From: Cyanobacteria bacterium UBA8803
GTDB lineage: Bacteria > Cyanobacteriota > Cyanobacteriia > Cyanobacteriales > Coleofasciculaceae
Direction of reading: 5' to 3'
DNA: 8,263 nucleotides
Assembly (NCBI GenBank): GCA_003505715.1
Contig: DNXU01000120.1
Span: 355-8,617 of the forward strand
Part shown: piece by piece, positions 1 to 6,559 of the stretch
Layout of the letters: the number at the start of each line of letters is the position of its first letter
Position numbering within the stretch: position 1 is the first letter of the stretch
The notes under the pieces: generated by a model
Told to the model about the DNA's origin: nothing
Database searches by the model: none
Seen by the model: the letters and a program-made list of their open reading frames with translations, nothing else
Program-made: the position numbers and the translations under genes

Positions 1-1
1 T

Positions 2-1108
2 ATTAAGGCGGCGCAGAAAGTCTATGGACTGCCGAGAACGGGCAAGGCAGACGAACAAACTAAGGCTAGATTGCGTGAAGAGTTTGCCGAACGATTTCAG
101 CATGGCAGAGCAGGCAATAGTGACCAGTTACAGTACTCGCCGGATCTAGAAGGAGCTGGGTTGGCTGATGCGATCGCTGCTGCTAACCCCTGCCGGATTA
201 TTGCCCTGTGCCCAATCGCTGATGAGGATCGAGGCGTTACCGCTCAGGTTTATGCTTCTTGCCCCATTCAAAAGCATAGCCAGAGTACATTAGTTTGCTG
301 CGAATATATCACCCTGACAGGCACTGCTACTGCTCTAGAACGTATCGGTGGATTGATTTCCGAACTGATGATTGGTGACCTACCGAAGTTTATCTGGTGG
401 AAGGGCAAACCTGACCCAGATTACGGCCTGTTCCAGCGGCTCGCTGAAATGAGTAATAGCATTATTGTTGACTCTAGTGTCTTCCGCAACGCAGAGACGG
501 CACTATTGCAAATCTATAAGTTTATGACTCAAGGTGCGCCGATGGCTGACCTCAACTGGCGGCGATTGGCTCCTTGGCAGGAGTTGACCGCTGAAGCCTT
601 CGATCCACCAGAGCGTCGGGCGGCTTTAGTAGAAGTTGATCGGGTAACTATCGATTACGAAAAAGGCAATGCAGCTCAGCCACTGATGTTCTTAGGTTGG
701 TTAGCCTCACGGCTCAAGTGGCATCCTGTCTCCTATCACAAAGAGAGCGGTGATTATGACATCATGAAAGTTCACTTAATCGCTCCCAATCAGCGCTCAA
801 TAGAAGTTGAGTTAGCAGGAGTTCCGGTAGCAGATGTGGGAGATGTTGTCGGTGATTTAATTAGCCTGCGCTTGGGTTCGACCAATATGGAAGCTGACTG
901 CTGTACAGTATTGTGTTCGGAAACCACAGGTTGTATGCGCATGGAAGCTCATGGAGGTGCCCAAGCCTGCCGCATTCAACAGGTGTCGCCCCTATTCGAT
1001 CAAAAGACCGAACACTTACTCAGCCAGCAACTGCAACGCTGGGGACGGGACATGCTGTATCAAGAAAGTATGACAGTGACCGCGCAAATTCTGAAGTTAG
1101 CAAATTAA
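2..1108 (+). CDS. opcA: Glucose-6-phosphate dehydrogenase assembly protein OpcA (5' end missing)
   Basis: OpcA binds and activates glucose-6-phosphate dehydrogenase (Zwf), the entry enzyme of the oxidative pentose phosphate pathway in cyanobacteria. The frame is open from base 2 to the TAA at 1108, giving 368 residues. The TTG at 71 is an internal codon, not the start, because matching sequence continues upstream of it. The first visible residues (AAQKVYGLPRTGKADEQT) resemble the end of a peptidoglycan-binding-type helical repeat, which I recall from cyanobacterial OpcA proteins. The OpcA core follows, including DLPKFIWWKGKPDPDYGLFQ and VDSSVFRN. Near the C-terminus two cysteines (codons 914 and 932) form a C-x5-C pair. 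This matches the spacing of the thioredoxin-reduced pair reported for Anabaena OpcA (Cys393/Cys399, from memory), and that alignment would put about 90 residues outside the window. In many cyanobacteria zwf lies directly upstream, which cannot be seen here. One HIP1 site lies at 170-177. Confidence 0.93.
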   Translation: MKAAQKVYGLPRTGKADEQTKARLREEFAERFQHGRAGNSDQLQYSPDLEGAGLADAIAAANPCRIIALCPIADEDRGVTAQVYASCPIQKHSQSTLVCCEYITLTGTATALERIGGLISELMIGDLPKFIWWKGKPDPDYGLFQRLAEMSNSIIVDSSVFRNAETALLQIYKFMTQGAPMADLNWRRLAPWQELTAEAFDPPERRAALVEVDRVTIDYEKGNAAQPLMFLGWLASRLKWHPVSYHKESGDYDIMKVHLIAPNQRSIEVELAGVPVADVGDVVGDLISLRLGSTNMEADCCTVLCSETTGCMRMEAHGGAQACRIQQVSPLFDQKTEHLLSQQLQRWGRDMLYQESMTVTAQILKLAN

Positions 1109-1124
1109 TCTCAGCTATGAGTTG

Positions 1125-1228
1125 TTAGGACTTACGCCTTGTGCCCCCCCTACCCCCCAAATATGGGGAGAAATTTCTTGTTCTCCCCTTTCTTTGGGGG
1201 GTGAGGGGGGCGTTGGCGTAAGTCCTAA
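1125..1228. repeat. 104-bp near-perfect palindrome, MITE-like or terminator-like
   Basis: The arms start with a perfect 14-bp inverted repeat, TTAGGACTTACGCC (1125-1138) against GGCGTAAGTCCTAA (1215-1228). Pairing continues inward with few mismatches through C-rich/G-rich stretches to GGGGAGAA (1165-1172) against TTCTCCCC (1181-1188). This leaves an 8-base loop, ATTTCTTG. The element is symmetric about 1176.5. It begins 17 bases after the opcA stop and ends 40 bases before cbiA. It has no coding capacity. The ends contain a TA dinucleotide, which would fit a non-autonomous element mobilised by an IS630/Tc1-type transposase, but this is inference. As RNA the hairpin could end opcA transcription, although no clear U-run follows it. 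Confidence 0.8.
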
Positions 1229-1267
1229 ATAGGATACATTTCACATCACCATGTCGGAAGCTCCACT

Positions 1268-2650
1268 ATGGCTCTAGTTATCGCAGGTGAACGGAGTGGG
1301 GTGGGTAAGACAACAGTTACGCTTGCCCTACTTTCATCTTTATCTAGGCGAGCTAAAAGAGTTCAATCCTTCAAAGTTGGCCCCGATTACATTGACCCCA
1401 TGTTTCATCAGTGGGTGACAGGGCACCCTTGTCGGAATTTAGATCCGGTACTAACTTCAGAAACCTATGTTCAAGAGTGTTTTACTCGTCATATTCAGGG
1501 GGTAGATTATGCCCTCGTCGAAGGGGTGATGGGGTTGTTTGATGGGGCATCGGGACGGGATGATTTTGCCAGTACTGCTCATATGGCGCGGCTGTTGCAA
1601 CTGCCAGTTTTATTGGTGGTAGATTGCAGTAGTTTATCTCGTTCCGTTGCCGCGATCGCTCACGGTTATCGCTCCTTTGACCCCAGAATTACTATAGCAG
1701 GGGTGGTGTTGAATCGCGTGGGTAGCGATCGCCATTGGGAATTGCTCCAAGATGCGTTGGCACCTTTGGAATTACCAATTTTAGGAGTGCTGCGGCGTAA
1801 TGAGGCGATCGCAATTCCTGACAGGCATCTCGGTTTAGTCCCTACTGCCGAACTCACCCATCTGGACAGGTTAATTGATCGGCTGGCTCATATTGGAGAT
1901 AGTTGCTTTGACTGGGAACGTTTATTCCCCCTCCTCTCCCCTCCTTTAGTAAAACAACCGCACCTCACACCCGGTTCCCCTCTCCCTACCCGCATCGCCA
2001 TTGCTCGCGATCGCGCTTTTAGTTTCTACTATCAGGACAATCTCGATATCTGGCAACAACTAGGGGCTGAGTTGGTGCCTTGGAGTCCGCTGACGGATGC
2101 AGGGTTACCTGAGGGAGTACAGGGATTGTATTTCGGTGGTGGTTTTCCGGAAGTTTTTGCCGAACCCTTAGCGGAAAATACTGAGGCGCGTGCAGCACTA
2201 CACAGGGCAATTGTTGGGGGAATGCCAACCTATGCCGAATGCGGGGGGCTGATGTATTTGTGCCAGAATATTACAGATTTTGAGGGGCAGTCTTGGCCGA
2301 TGGTGGGCATCTTACCCACAACCGCAGTGATGGATCGGCACCTTACTTTAGGATATCGACAGGCAACAGCTGGGCAAGATAGTCTGCTGTTATCAGCTGG
2401 GGCAAAGGTTTGGGGCCATGAGTTTCATCGCTCCCAGTTAACGGCAATGCCCAAGCAACCGTTATGGGAAATCAAAGGATATCATCCCAAGGGGGAGAGT
2501 AAGACAGTAAGTGAAGGGTGGCAACTCTATCAGTTACACGCTTCCTACATTCATTTACATTGGGGAGGACATCCAGAGCTGGCAGCTAAGTTTTTGCAAC
2601 GCTGTCATGACCAAGCTCCTAACAAACAACTAACAACTAACAACAAATAA
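1268..2650 (+). CDS. cbiA: Cobyrinate a,c-diamide synthase CbiA
   Basis: This enzyme performs the ATP- and glutamine-dependent amidation of the a and c carboxylates of cobyrinate in cytoplasmic corrinoid (vitamin B12-type) synthesis. The 460 residues match the usual family length. The N-terminal dethiobiotin-synthetase-like domain has the P-loop GERSGVGKTT (7-16), the conserved KVGPDYIDPMFH (36-47) and LVEGVMGLFDGASG near residue 83. A proline-rich linker (about 220-242) leads to the class I glutamine amidotransferase domain. That domain has the nucleophile Cys325 in TYAECGGLMYL and histidines 429 and 431 in SYIHLHWGG. The ATG at 1268 is preceded by GGAAG (1256-1260) at 7 bases and no in-frame start precedes it. 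The last ten residues (PNKQLTTNNK) are encoded largely by the heptamer repeat that runs past the stop, so the tail is probably not functional. Four HIP1 sites lie inside the gene (1652, 1725, 1805, 2007). No cobalamin riboswitch fits in the short leader. Confidence 0.95.
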   Translation: MALVIAGERSGVGKTTVTLALLSSLSRRAKRVQSFKVGPDYIDPMFHQWVTGHPCRNLDPVLTSETYVQECFTRHIQGVDYALVEGVMGLFDGASGRDDFASTAHMARLLQLPVLLVVDCSSLSRSVAAIAHGYRSFDPRITIAGVVLNRVGSDRHWELLQDALAPLELPILGVLRRNEAIAIPDRHLGLVPTAELTHLDRLIDRLAHIGDSCFDWERLFPLLSPPLVKQPHLTPGSPLPTRIAIARDRAFSFYYQDNLDIWQQLGAELVPWSPLTDAGLPEGVQGLYFGGGFPEVFAEPLAENTEARAALHRAIVGGMPTYAECGGLMYLCQNITDFEGQSWPMVGILPTTAVMDRHLTLGYRQATAGQDSLLLSAGAKVWGHEFHRSQLTAMPKQPLWEIKGYHPKGESKTVSEGWQLYQLHASYIHLHWGGHPELAAKFLQRCHDQAPNKQLTTNNK

Positions 2651-2665
2651 CAAATAACAAACAAC
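2621..2665 (+). repeat. Heptamer tandem repeat (STRR-like) crossing the cbiA stop codon
   Basis: An A/C-rich stretch contains successive 7-base units: TAACAAC (2631-2637 and 2638-2644), AAATAAC (2645-2651 and 2652-2658) and AAACAAC (2659-2665). A looser AACAAAC precedes them at 2621. The array supplies the last codons and the TAA stop (2648-2650) of cbiA. Short tandemly repeated heptamers of this type (STRR) are known from filamentous cyanobacteria. Confidence 0.75.
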
Positions 2666-2679
2666 AGTAGGCTAGATAA

Positions 2680-2699
2680 GAGAAAGATTTGCCTTTCTC
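2680..2699 (+). other. Small hairpin in the cbiA-hom gap
   Basis: GAGAAAG (2680-2686) pairs perfectly with CTTTCTC (2693-2699) around a 6-base loop, 28 bases before the hom start codon. The stem is AT-rich and the following AAAATTTT is not a clean U-run. It is therefore a weak terminator candidate or a leader structure of the hom mRNA. Confidence 0.3.
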
Positions 2700-2715
2700 A
2701 AAATTTTGAAGATTC

Positions 2716-2719
2716 AGGA
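2716..2719 (+). promoter_or_regulatory. Ribosome-binding site deciding the GTG start of hom
   Basis: AGGA lies 8 bases before the GTG at 2728. The only frame extension upstream meets a TGA at 2707 with no other start, so this site fixes the N-terminus as (M)AFKIGLLGLG. Confidence 0.6.
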
Positions 2720-2727
2720 TAATCGCT

Positions 2728-4044
2728 GTGGCTTTTAAAATCGGTTTATTAGGACTGGGGACGGTAGGCACGGGAACGGCTCAGATTTTGCTCTCCCCAA
2801 CAGGGCGTTACCCACTGCTGCACGAGATTGAAATTTATCGGGTTGGGGTGCGATCGCTCGACAAACCTAGAGCGGTTCAACTGCCTCCAGAGATTATGAC
2901 AACGGACTTAGAGGCAATTGTCACCGACCCAGAGATTGATATTGTGGTGGAAGTGCTGGGGGGGTTAGAACCAGCGCGATCGCTTATCCTGAAGGCGATC
3001 GCCCACGGCAAGCATATCGTTACTGCTAATAAAGCTGTTATTTCCCGCTATGGGCCAGAAATTTTTACCGCAGCGGAAGAGGCGGGGGTTTACGTTCTCC
3101 TAGAAGCTGCCGTTGCTGGTGGAATTCCGGTGATTCAACCCTTGAAACAGTCTTTAGGGGTGAATCGAATTCGCAGCATTACTGGGATTGTGAACGGAAC
3201 CACTAATTATATCCTGACCAGGATGCAGAACGAGGGGGGTGAGTTTGGGGATATCCTCGTCGATGCTCAAAAGTTGGGTTACGCTGAAGCTGACCCTACT
3301 GCTGATGTGGATGGCTTGGATGCGGCGGATAAGATTGCGATTTTAGCGTCCATTGCTTTTGCCGGAAGGATTAAATTGCCAGAGGTGCATTGCGAAGGTA
3401 TTCGGCAAGTCAGTGCAGCGGATATTACCTATGCTCAAAAACTGGGATTTGTGATTAAACTGCTAGCCGTAGCCAAGCGGGAGGAAACGGCACTGACGGC
3501 AGAATCCCTAGAGTCGGAGATGCTACAGGTAAGAGTGCATCCTACCTTAGTTCCCCAAACCCATCCCTTGGCCAGTATTAACGGGGTCTACAACGCTATT
3601 CTGGTCGAAGGCGACCCCCTGGGGCAAGTAATGTTCTTCGGTCCCGGTGCCGGATCTGGGCCAACTGCCAGTGCGGTAGTCTCTGATATTGCCAATATTG
3701 CTGCCGTATTGAAAACGGCAGGTGAGTCCCATCGGTTGCATTCTCTATTGAGTTGTGTCCATCAACACTATTGTGCGATCGCTCCCATATCGGAATTAGT
3801 AACTCGCTTTTACGCTCGTTTCCTCACTAAAGATCGTCCTGGGGTCATCGGTCAGTTGGGAACTTGCTTCGGCCAGCATGAGGTAAGTTTAGAATCAATA
3901 GTACAAACTGGTTTCCGAGGTGAGTTGGCAGAAATTGTCGTCGTCACTCATGACGTGCGAGAAGGAAATTTCCGGCAGGCGCTGGAGGAGATTCGGGCAC
4001 TGGAAGGGGTGGACAGTATTCCTAGTATTCTGAGAGTTCTATAA
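2728..4044 (+). CDS. hom: Homoserine dehydrogenase with C-terminal ACT domain
   Basis: Catalyses the NAD(P)H-dependent reduction of aspartate semialdehyde to homoserine, the branch point to threonine and methionine. The 438 residues carry a Rossmann domain with GLLGLGTVGTG (6-16). Lys102 sits in TANKAVIS, and the homoserine-binding domain has AAVAGGIPVIQPL, GIVNGTTNYILTRM (Asn156) and EADPTADVDGLDAADK (Lys202). These lysines and aspartates align with the catalytic and substrate residues of the family. The C-terminal ACT domain starts near Tyr362 (ARFLTKDRPGVIGQLG) and normally gives threonine feedback control. The GTG start at 2728 is supported by AGGA (2716-2719) at 8 bases and an in-frame stop at 2707. 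It is a stand-alone enzyme with no aspartokinase fusion. Four HIP1 sites lie inside (2850, 2976, 2995, 3775). It is 77 bases from cbiA, so co-transcription is possible. Confidence 0.97.
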   Translation: MAFKIGLLGLGTVGTGTAQILLSPTGRYPLLHEIEIYRVGVRSLDKPRAVQLPPEIMTTDLEAIVTDPEIDIVVEVLGGLEPARSLILKAIAHGKHIVTANKAVISRYGPEIFTAAEEAGVYVLLEAAVAGGIPVIQPLKQSLGVNRIRSITGIVNGTTNYILTRMQNEGGEFGDILVDAQKLGYAEADPTADVDGLDAADKIAILASIAFAGRIKLPEVHCEGIRQVSAADITYAQKLGFVIKLLAVAKREETALTAESLESEMLQVRVHPTLVPQTHPLASINGVYNAILVEGDPLGQVMFFGPGAGSGPTASAVVSDIANIAAVLKTAGESHRLHSLLSCVHQHYCAIAPISELVTRFYARFLTKDRPGVIGQLGTCFGQHEVSLESIVQTGFRGELAEIVVVTHDVREGNFRQALEEIRALEGVDSIPSILRVL

Positions 4045-4051
4045 ATCAATT

Positions 4052-4099
4052 GGATGTAGGCTGTAGGGTGTTGGGAAATCTGCCCTACACCCTACATCC
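4052..4099 (+). terminator. Heptamer-built hairpin after hom, terminator-like
   Basis: GGATGTAGGCTGTAGGG (4052-4068) pairs with CCCTACACCCTACATCC (4083-4099) at 16 of 17 positions around a 14-base loop, starting 7 bases after the hom stop. Both arms are made of 7-base units (GGATGTA, GGCTGTA, GGGTGTT; CCCTACA twice). It is therefore also an STRR-type repeat in inverted arrangement. What follows is TCTTACTTTCC, pyrimidine-rich but not a clean U-run, so its role in termination is inferred from position and stem strength. Confidence 0.5.
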
Positions 4100-4165
4100 C
4101 TCTTACTTTCCATATCACCTTTTATCCAGTCCGTAATCCGTAAAAACCGATAGTAACAGTTGAGG

Positions 4166-4252
4166 ATGGAAAATACAGATGGGGGTAATCCCGTATGCCC
4201 AGACAGGGTTGGAGTGAGACTATTGGAAGAAGTGTTAGTTGCTAATGGTTAA
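4166..4252 (+). CDS. Possible 28-residue peptide upstream of the YcaO gene (speculative)
   Basis: A short frame starts at ATG 4166 (MENTDGGNPVCPDR...), continues with VGVRLLEEVLVANG and stops with the TAA at 4250-4252. An upstream in-frame TTG at 4160 is an alternative start, and TAA at 4154 closes the frame. GAGG directly abuts the ATG, which is too close for a normal ribosome-binding site but would be slightly better placed for a downstream start. The final codons (GCT AAT GGT TAA) lie in the inverted repeat at 4241-4284, so the 3' end may have been replaced by the repeat. It has one Cys, one Thr and no Ser, which is a poor substrate profile for an azole precursor. I do not recognise it; it may be chance or a gene relic. 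Confidence 0.2.
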   Translation: MENTDGGNPVCPDRVGVRLLEEVLVANG

Positions 4253-4284
4253 TAGCTAATCGTTCGCTGATATTAACCATTAGC
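4241..4284. repeat. 14-bp perfect inverted repeat before the YcaO gene
   Basis: GCTAATGGTTAATA (4241-4254) and TATTAACCATTAGC (4271-4284) are exact reverse complements separated by 16 bases. The structure ends 29 bases before the ATG at 4314. It may be an mRNA leader hairpin or the inverted half of the heptamer repeat that follows directly. Confidence 0.75.
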
Positions 4285-4317
4285 TATTCGCTATTCGCCA
4301 TTTGCCATTTACCATGA
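4276..4317 (+). repeat. Heptamer tandem repeat running into the YcaO start codon
   Basis: Six consecutive 7-base units can be read: ACCATTA (4276), GCTATTC (4283), GCTATTC (4290), GCCATTT (4297), GCCATTT (4304) and ACCATGA (4311). The sixth unit contains the start codon ATG (4314-4316). There is no purine-rich Shine-Dalgarno sequence in this stretch, so translation of the YcaO gene begins without a recognisable ribosome-binding site. Confidence 0.75.
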
Positions 4318-6557
4318 TTAACCGACCGAAGTTTAAGAGTTGTTTCCATCTCGAAATTCTAGATGAGCAGGTATTTTTGCTATCTGAGAACGATTATTTT
4401 CTCCTCAAGGGTCGGCTGTACGAGCTGTTAGCACCATTAATTAATGGTCAGCGTACTGTTGATGAAATTATTGACCTCATGCAAGGCAAAGCTTCGGTGG
4501 CTGAGGTTTTCTATGCGCTGATGCTTTTGGAGAAAAAAGGCTACATCGTCGAAAATACTGATGAAGTGCCATCTAATGTTGCTGCTTTCTGGGAAATTTT
4601 GAATATCGATGCGAGGGCAAGCACCAGTCGGTTAAAATCTACGCAGGTTTCTATAACTAGCTTTGGCGCAGTTCCCACGTCAGAATTTATTTCTACCCTG
4701 GAATCCTTACAGATCCAAATCCAGGATGAAGGCGATATTGCAGTGGTTTTAACTGATGACTATCTGCAAGAAGGTATTGCTGAGTTCAATCAACACGCTT
4801 TGCGTCTAAAACGTCCCTGGCTTCTGGTCAAACCTGTAGGAACTGTAATTTGGATTGGCCCTCTATTTTATCCGGGGACAACTGGGTGTTGGGAATGTTT
4901 AGCTCAACGACTGCGCACCAACCGCAGCGTTGACACCTATATCCAGACCCATAAAGGTAGTGTAACTTCTTTGCCAACGTCCCTGGCGACTCTGCCCTCC
5001 ACATGGCAAACCGGACTTAATTTAGCGGCAACTGAAATTGTGAAATGGATTGTCCAGGGAGAAAACAAACAGTTGGAAGGGCAGGTAGTTACCTTAGATA
5101 CAATATCTCTAAAGACAGAAAATCATATTTTAGTGAAGCGCCCCCAATGCTCTTGTTGCGGTCAATCCCATCACTTCAGCAATAAACTATCACCTGTTGT
5201 TATAGAAAGTCGTAAAAAAGTATTTACAGCTGATGGTGGTCATCGCTGTTTGGGGCCAGAAGAAACCCTGAAGAAGTACGAACACCATGTTAGCCCAATT
5301 ACGGGAGTAATTCAGGCATTAAAGCAACAGTACCAGCCCAAAAATGAGTTGATGCATGTTTATAATGCTGGGCATAACTTCGCCATGATGTCCGATAATT
5401 TATACTTCTTACGCCAAACAGTTCGCAGTAAGAGTGCTGGAAAAGGTAAGACTGATATTCAAGCTAAAGCCAGTGCCCTGTGCGAAGCTATTGAGAGGTA
5501 TTCAGGTGTATTTCAGGGAGATGAGATTCGCTATACAGACAATTATATAAATATGGGCGATGCGGCTATTCATCCCCATAGCTGTCTGAATTTTAGCGAA
5601 GAACAATATAACAATCGTATTGAATGGAATGCTCAATGTACTTCTAATCACATGGTTCCGGAACCTTTTGATGAGGAAATGCTAATTGAATGGACGCCAG
5701 TTTGGTCTCTCACCCATCAAGATTTTAAGTATCTCCCTACAGCTTATTGCTACTACGGCTATCCCAAAAGCCAAAAGCCTTTTTGTTGGGCAAACTCTAA
5801 TGGGACAGCAGCTGGCAACACCAAAGAAGAAGCTATCCTACAAGGCTTTATGGAGTTGGTCGAGCGAGATGGTGTGGCTTTGTGGTGGTATAATCGGGTG
5901 CAGCGTCCGGCTGTAGATTTAGATAGTTTTGATGAGCCGTATTTTCAAGCCATAAAAGAGTATTACCGAACCCTGCATCGGGAGTTGTGGGTTTTGGATC
6001 TGACTACCGATCTCAATATTCCCGTTTTTGTGGCTATCTCCAGACGCAGCGATCGTCAAACAGAAGATATAGTCTTTGGCTTCGGAGCGCATTTCGATCC
6101 CAAAATTGCCATCCTACGAGCCATAACTGAAGCTAACCAAATACTCCCTGCTGTTTTAAACTGCGCCCCTGATGGGAGTACCCAATACCGCTTTGACGAT
6201 CCACTCGCTATAAACTGGTGGCAAACCGCAACTCTAGAGAATCAGCCTTATCTTGTTCCTAATCAGAGGATGAAACCAAAGGTTGGCTCTGATTATCCCC
6301 AACTGTGGAGTGACGATCTGCGGGAAGATGTCATGATGTGCGTGAAAATTGCTGAAAGGCAAGGGATGGAAATGTTGGTTTTAGATCAAACACGTCCCGA
6401 TATTGGTTTGAATGTTGTCAAGGCGATCGTGCCTGGGATGCGCCACTTTTGGAAAAGATTAGCTCCCGGACGGCTTTATGATGTGCCCGTAAAATTGGGC
6501 TGGTTTTCAGAACCGAGAAAAGAAAGCCAGTTGAATCCGATTCCCATGTTTCTTTAA
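4314..6557 (+). CDS. TOMM azoline cyclodehydratase: leader-binding/E1-like domain fused to YcaO
   Basis: Predicted to use ATP to cyclise Cys, Ser or Thr residues of a ribosomal precursor peptide to thiazolines or oxazolines, in the manner of PatD/TruD/LynD-type fused enzymes. The 747 residues start with a PqqD-like winged-helix leader-recognition region (about 1-80, FLLKGRLYELLAPLINGQ). An E1/ThiF-like region follows, with a zinc tetrad formed by Cys192-x2-Cys195 (CWECLAQRL) and Cys279/Cys282 (CSCC). The YcaO domain fills about 340-747. It has SKSAGKGKTDIQAKASA from residue 372, EAIERYSG (391-398), NGTAAGNTKEEA and ELVERDG (514-520), the ATP- and magnesium-binding signatures. The C-terminus LNPIPMFL is a short version of the proline-rich end of azoline-forming YcaO proteins. 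I chose ATG 4314 over TTG 4302 because cyanobacterial homologues, as I recall them, begin near MxNxPxFKSCFH. No Shine-Dalgarno is visible. It contains no exact HIP1 site, only GCGATCGT near 6049 and 6423. Confidence 0.93.
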   Translation: MINRPKFKSCFHLEILDEQVFLLSENDYFLLKGRLYELLAPLINGQRTVDEIIDLMQGKASVAEVFYALMLLEKKGYIVENTDEVPSNVAAFWEILNIDARASTSRLKSTQVSITSFGAVPTSEFISTLESLQIQIQDEGDIAVVLTDDYLQEGIAEFNQHALRLKRPWLLVKPVGTVIWIGPLFYPGTTGCWECLAQRLRTNRSVDTYIQTHKGSVTSLPTSLATLPSTWQTGLNLAATEIVKWIVQGENKQLEGQVVTLDTISLKTENHILVKRPQCSCCGQSHHFSNKLSPVVIESRKKVFTADGGHRCLGPEETLKKYEHHVSPITGVIQALKQQYQPKNELMHVYNAGHNFAMMSDNLYFLRQTVRSKSAGKGKTDIQAKASALCEAIERYSGVFQGDEIRYTDNYINMGDAAIHPHSCLNFSEEQYNNRIEWNAQCTSNHMVPEPFDEEMLIEWTPVWSLTHQDFKYLPTAYCYYGYPKSQKPFCWANSNGTAAGNTKEEAILQGFMELVERDGVALWWYNRVQRPAVDLDSFDEPYFQAIKEYYRTLHRELWVLDLTTDLNIPVFVAISRRSDRQTEDIVFGFGAHFDPKIAILRAITEANQILPAVLNCAPDGSTQYRFDDPLAINWWQTATLENQPYLVPNQRMKPKVGSDYPQLWSDDLREDVMMCVKIAERQGMEMLVLDQTRPDIGLNVVKAIVPGMRHFWKRLAPGRLYDVPVKLGWFSEPRKESQLNPIPMFL

Positions 6558-6559
6558 AA

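Noticed and set aside
71..73. TTG as the start of OpcA
   Set aside because: The frame is open to base 2 and the upstream residues match a conserved OpcA segment, so the gene simply begins outside the window.
913..1128. Overlapping + strand frame inside opcA
   Set aside because: It lies in another frame of a well-conserved gene and shows no protein features of its own.
1229..1267. Cobalamin riboswitch before cbiA
   Set aside because: Only 39 bases separate the palindrome from the start codon, and no B12-box-like sequence was seen.
1251..1277. Eight-codon ORF (MSEAPLWL) overlapping the cbiA start
   Set aside because: Too short, no ribosome-binding site of its own and no attenuator structure; probably chance.
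1925..1990. C-rich stretch in cbiA resembling an inserted intergenic repeat
   Set aside because: It encodes the proline-rich linker expected between the two CbiA domains, and total length is normal, so no insertion is needed.
4100..4240. Promoter for the TOMM pair
   Set aside because: No convincing -35/-10 pair was found by eye; a promoter is likely here but cannot be placed.
4302..4313. TTG start giving four extra residues (MPFT) to the cyclodehydratase
   Set aside because: It lies in the heptamer repeat with no Shine-Dalgarno, and the ATG at 4314 gives the N-terminus expected for the family.
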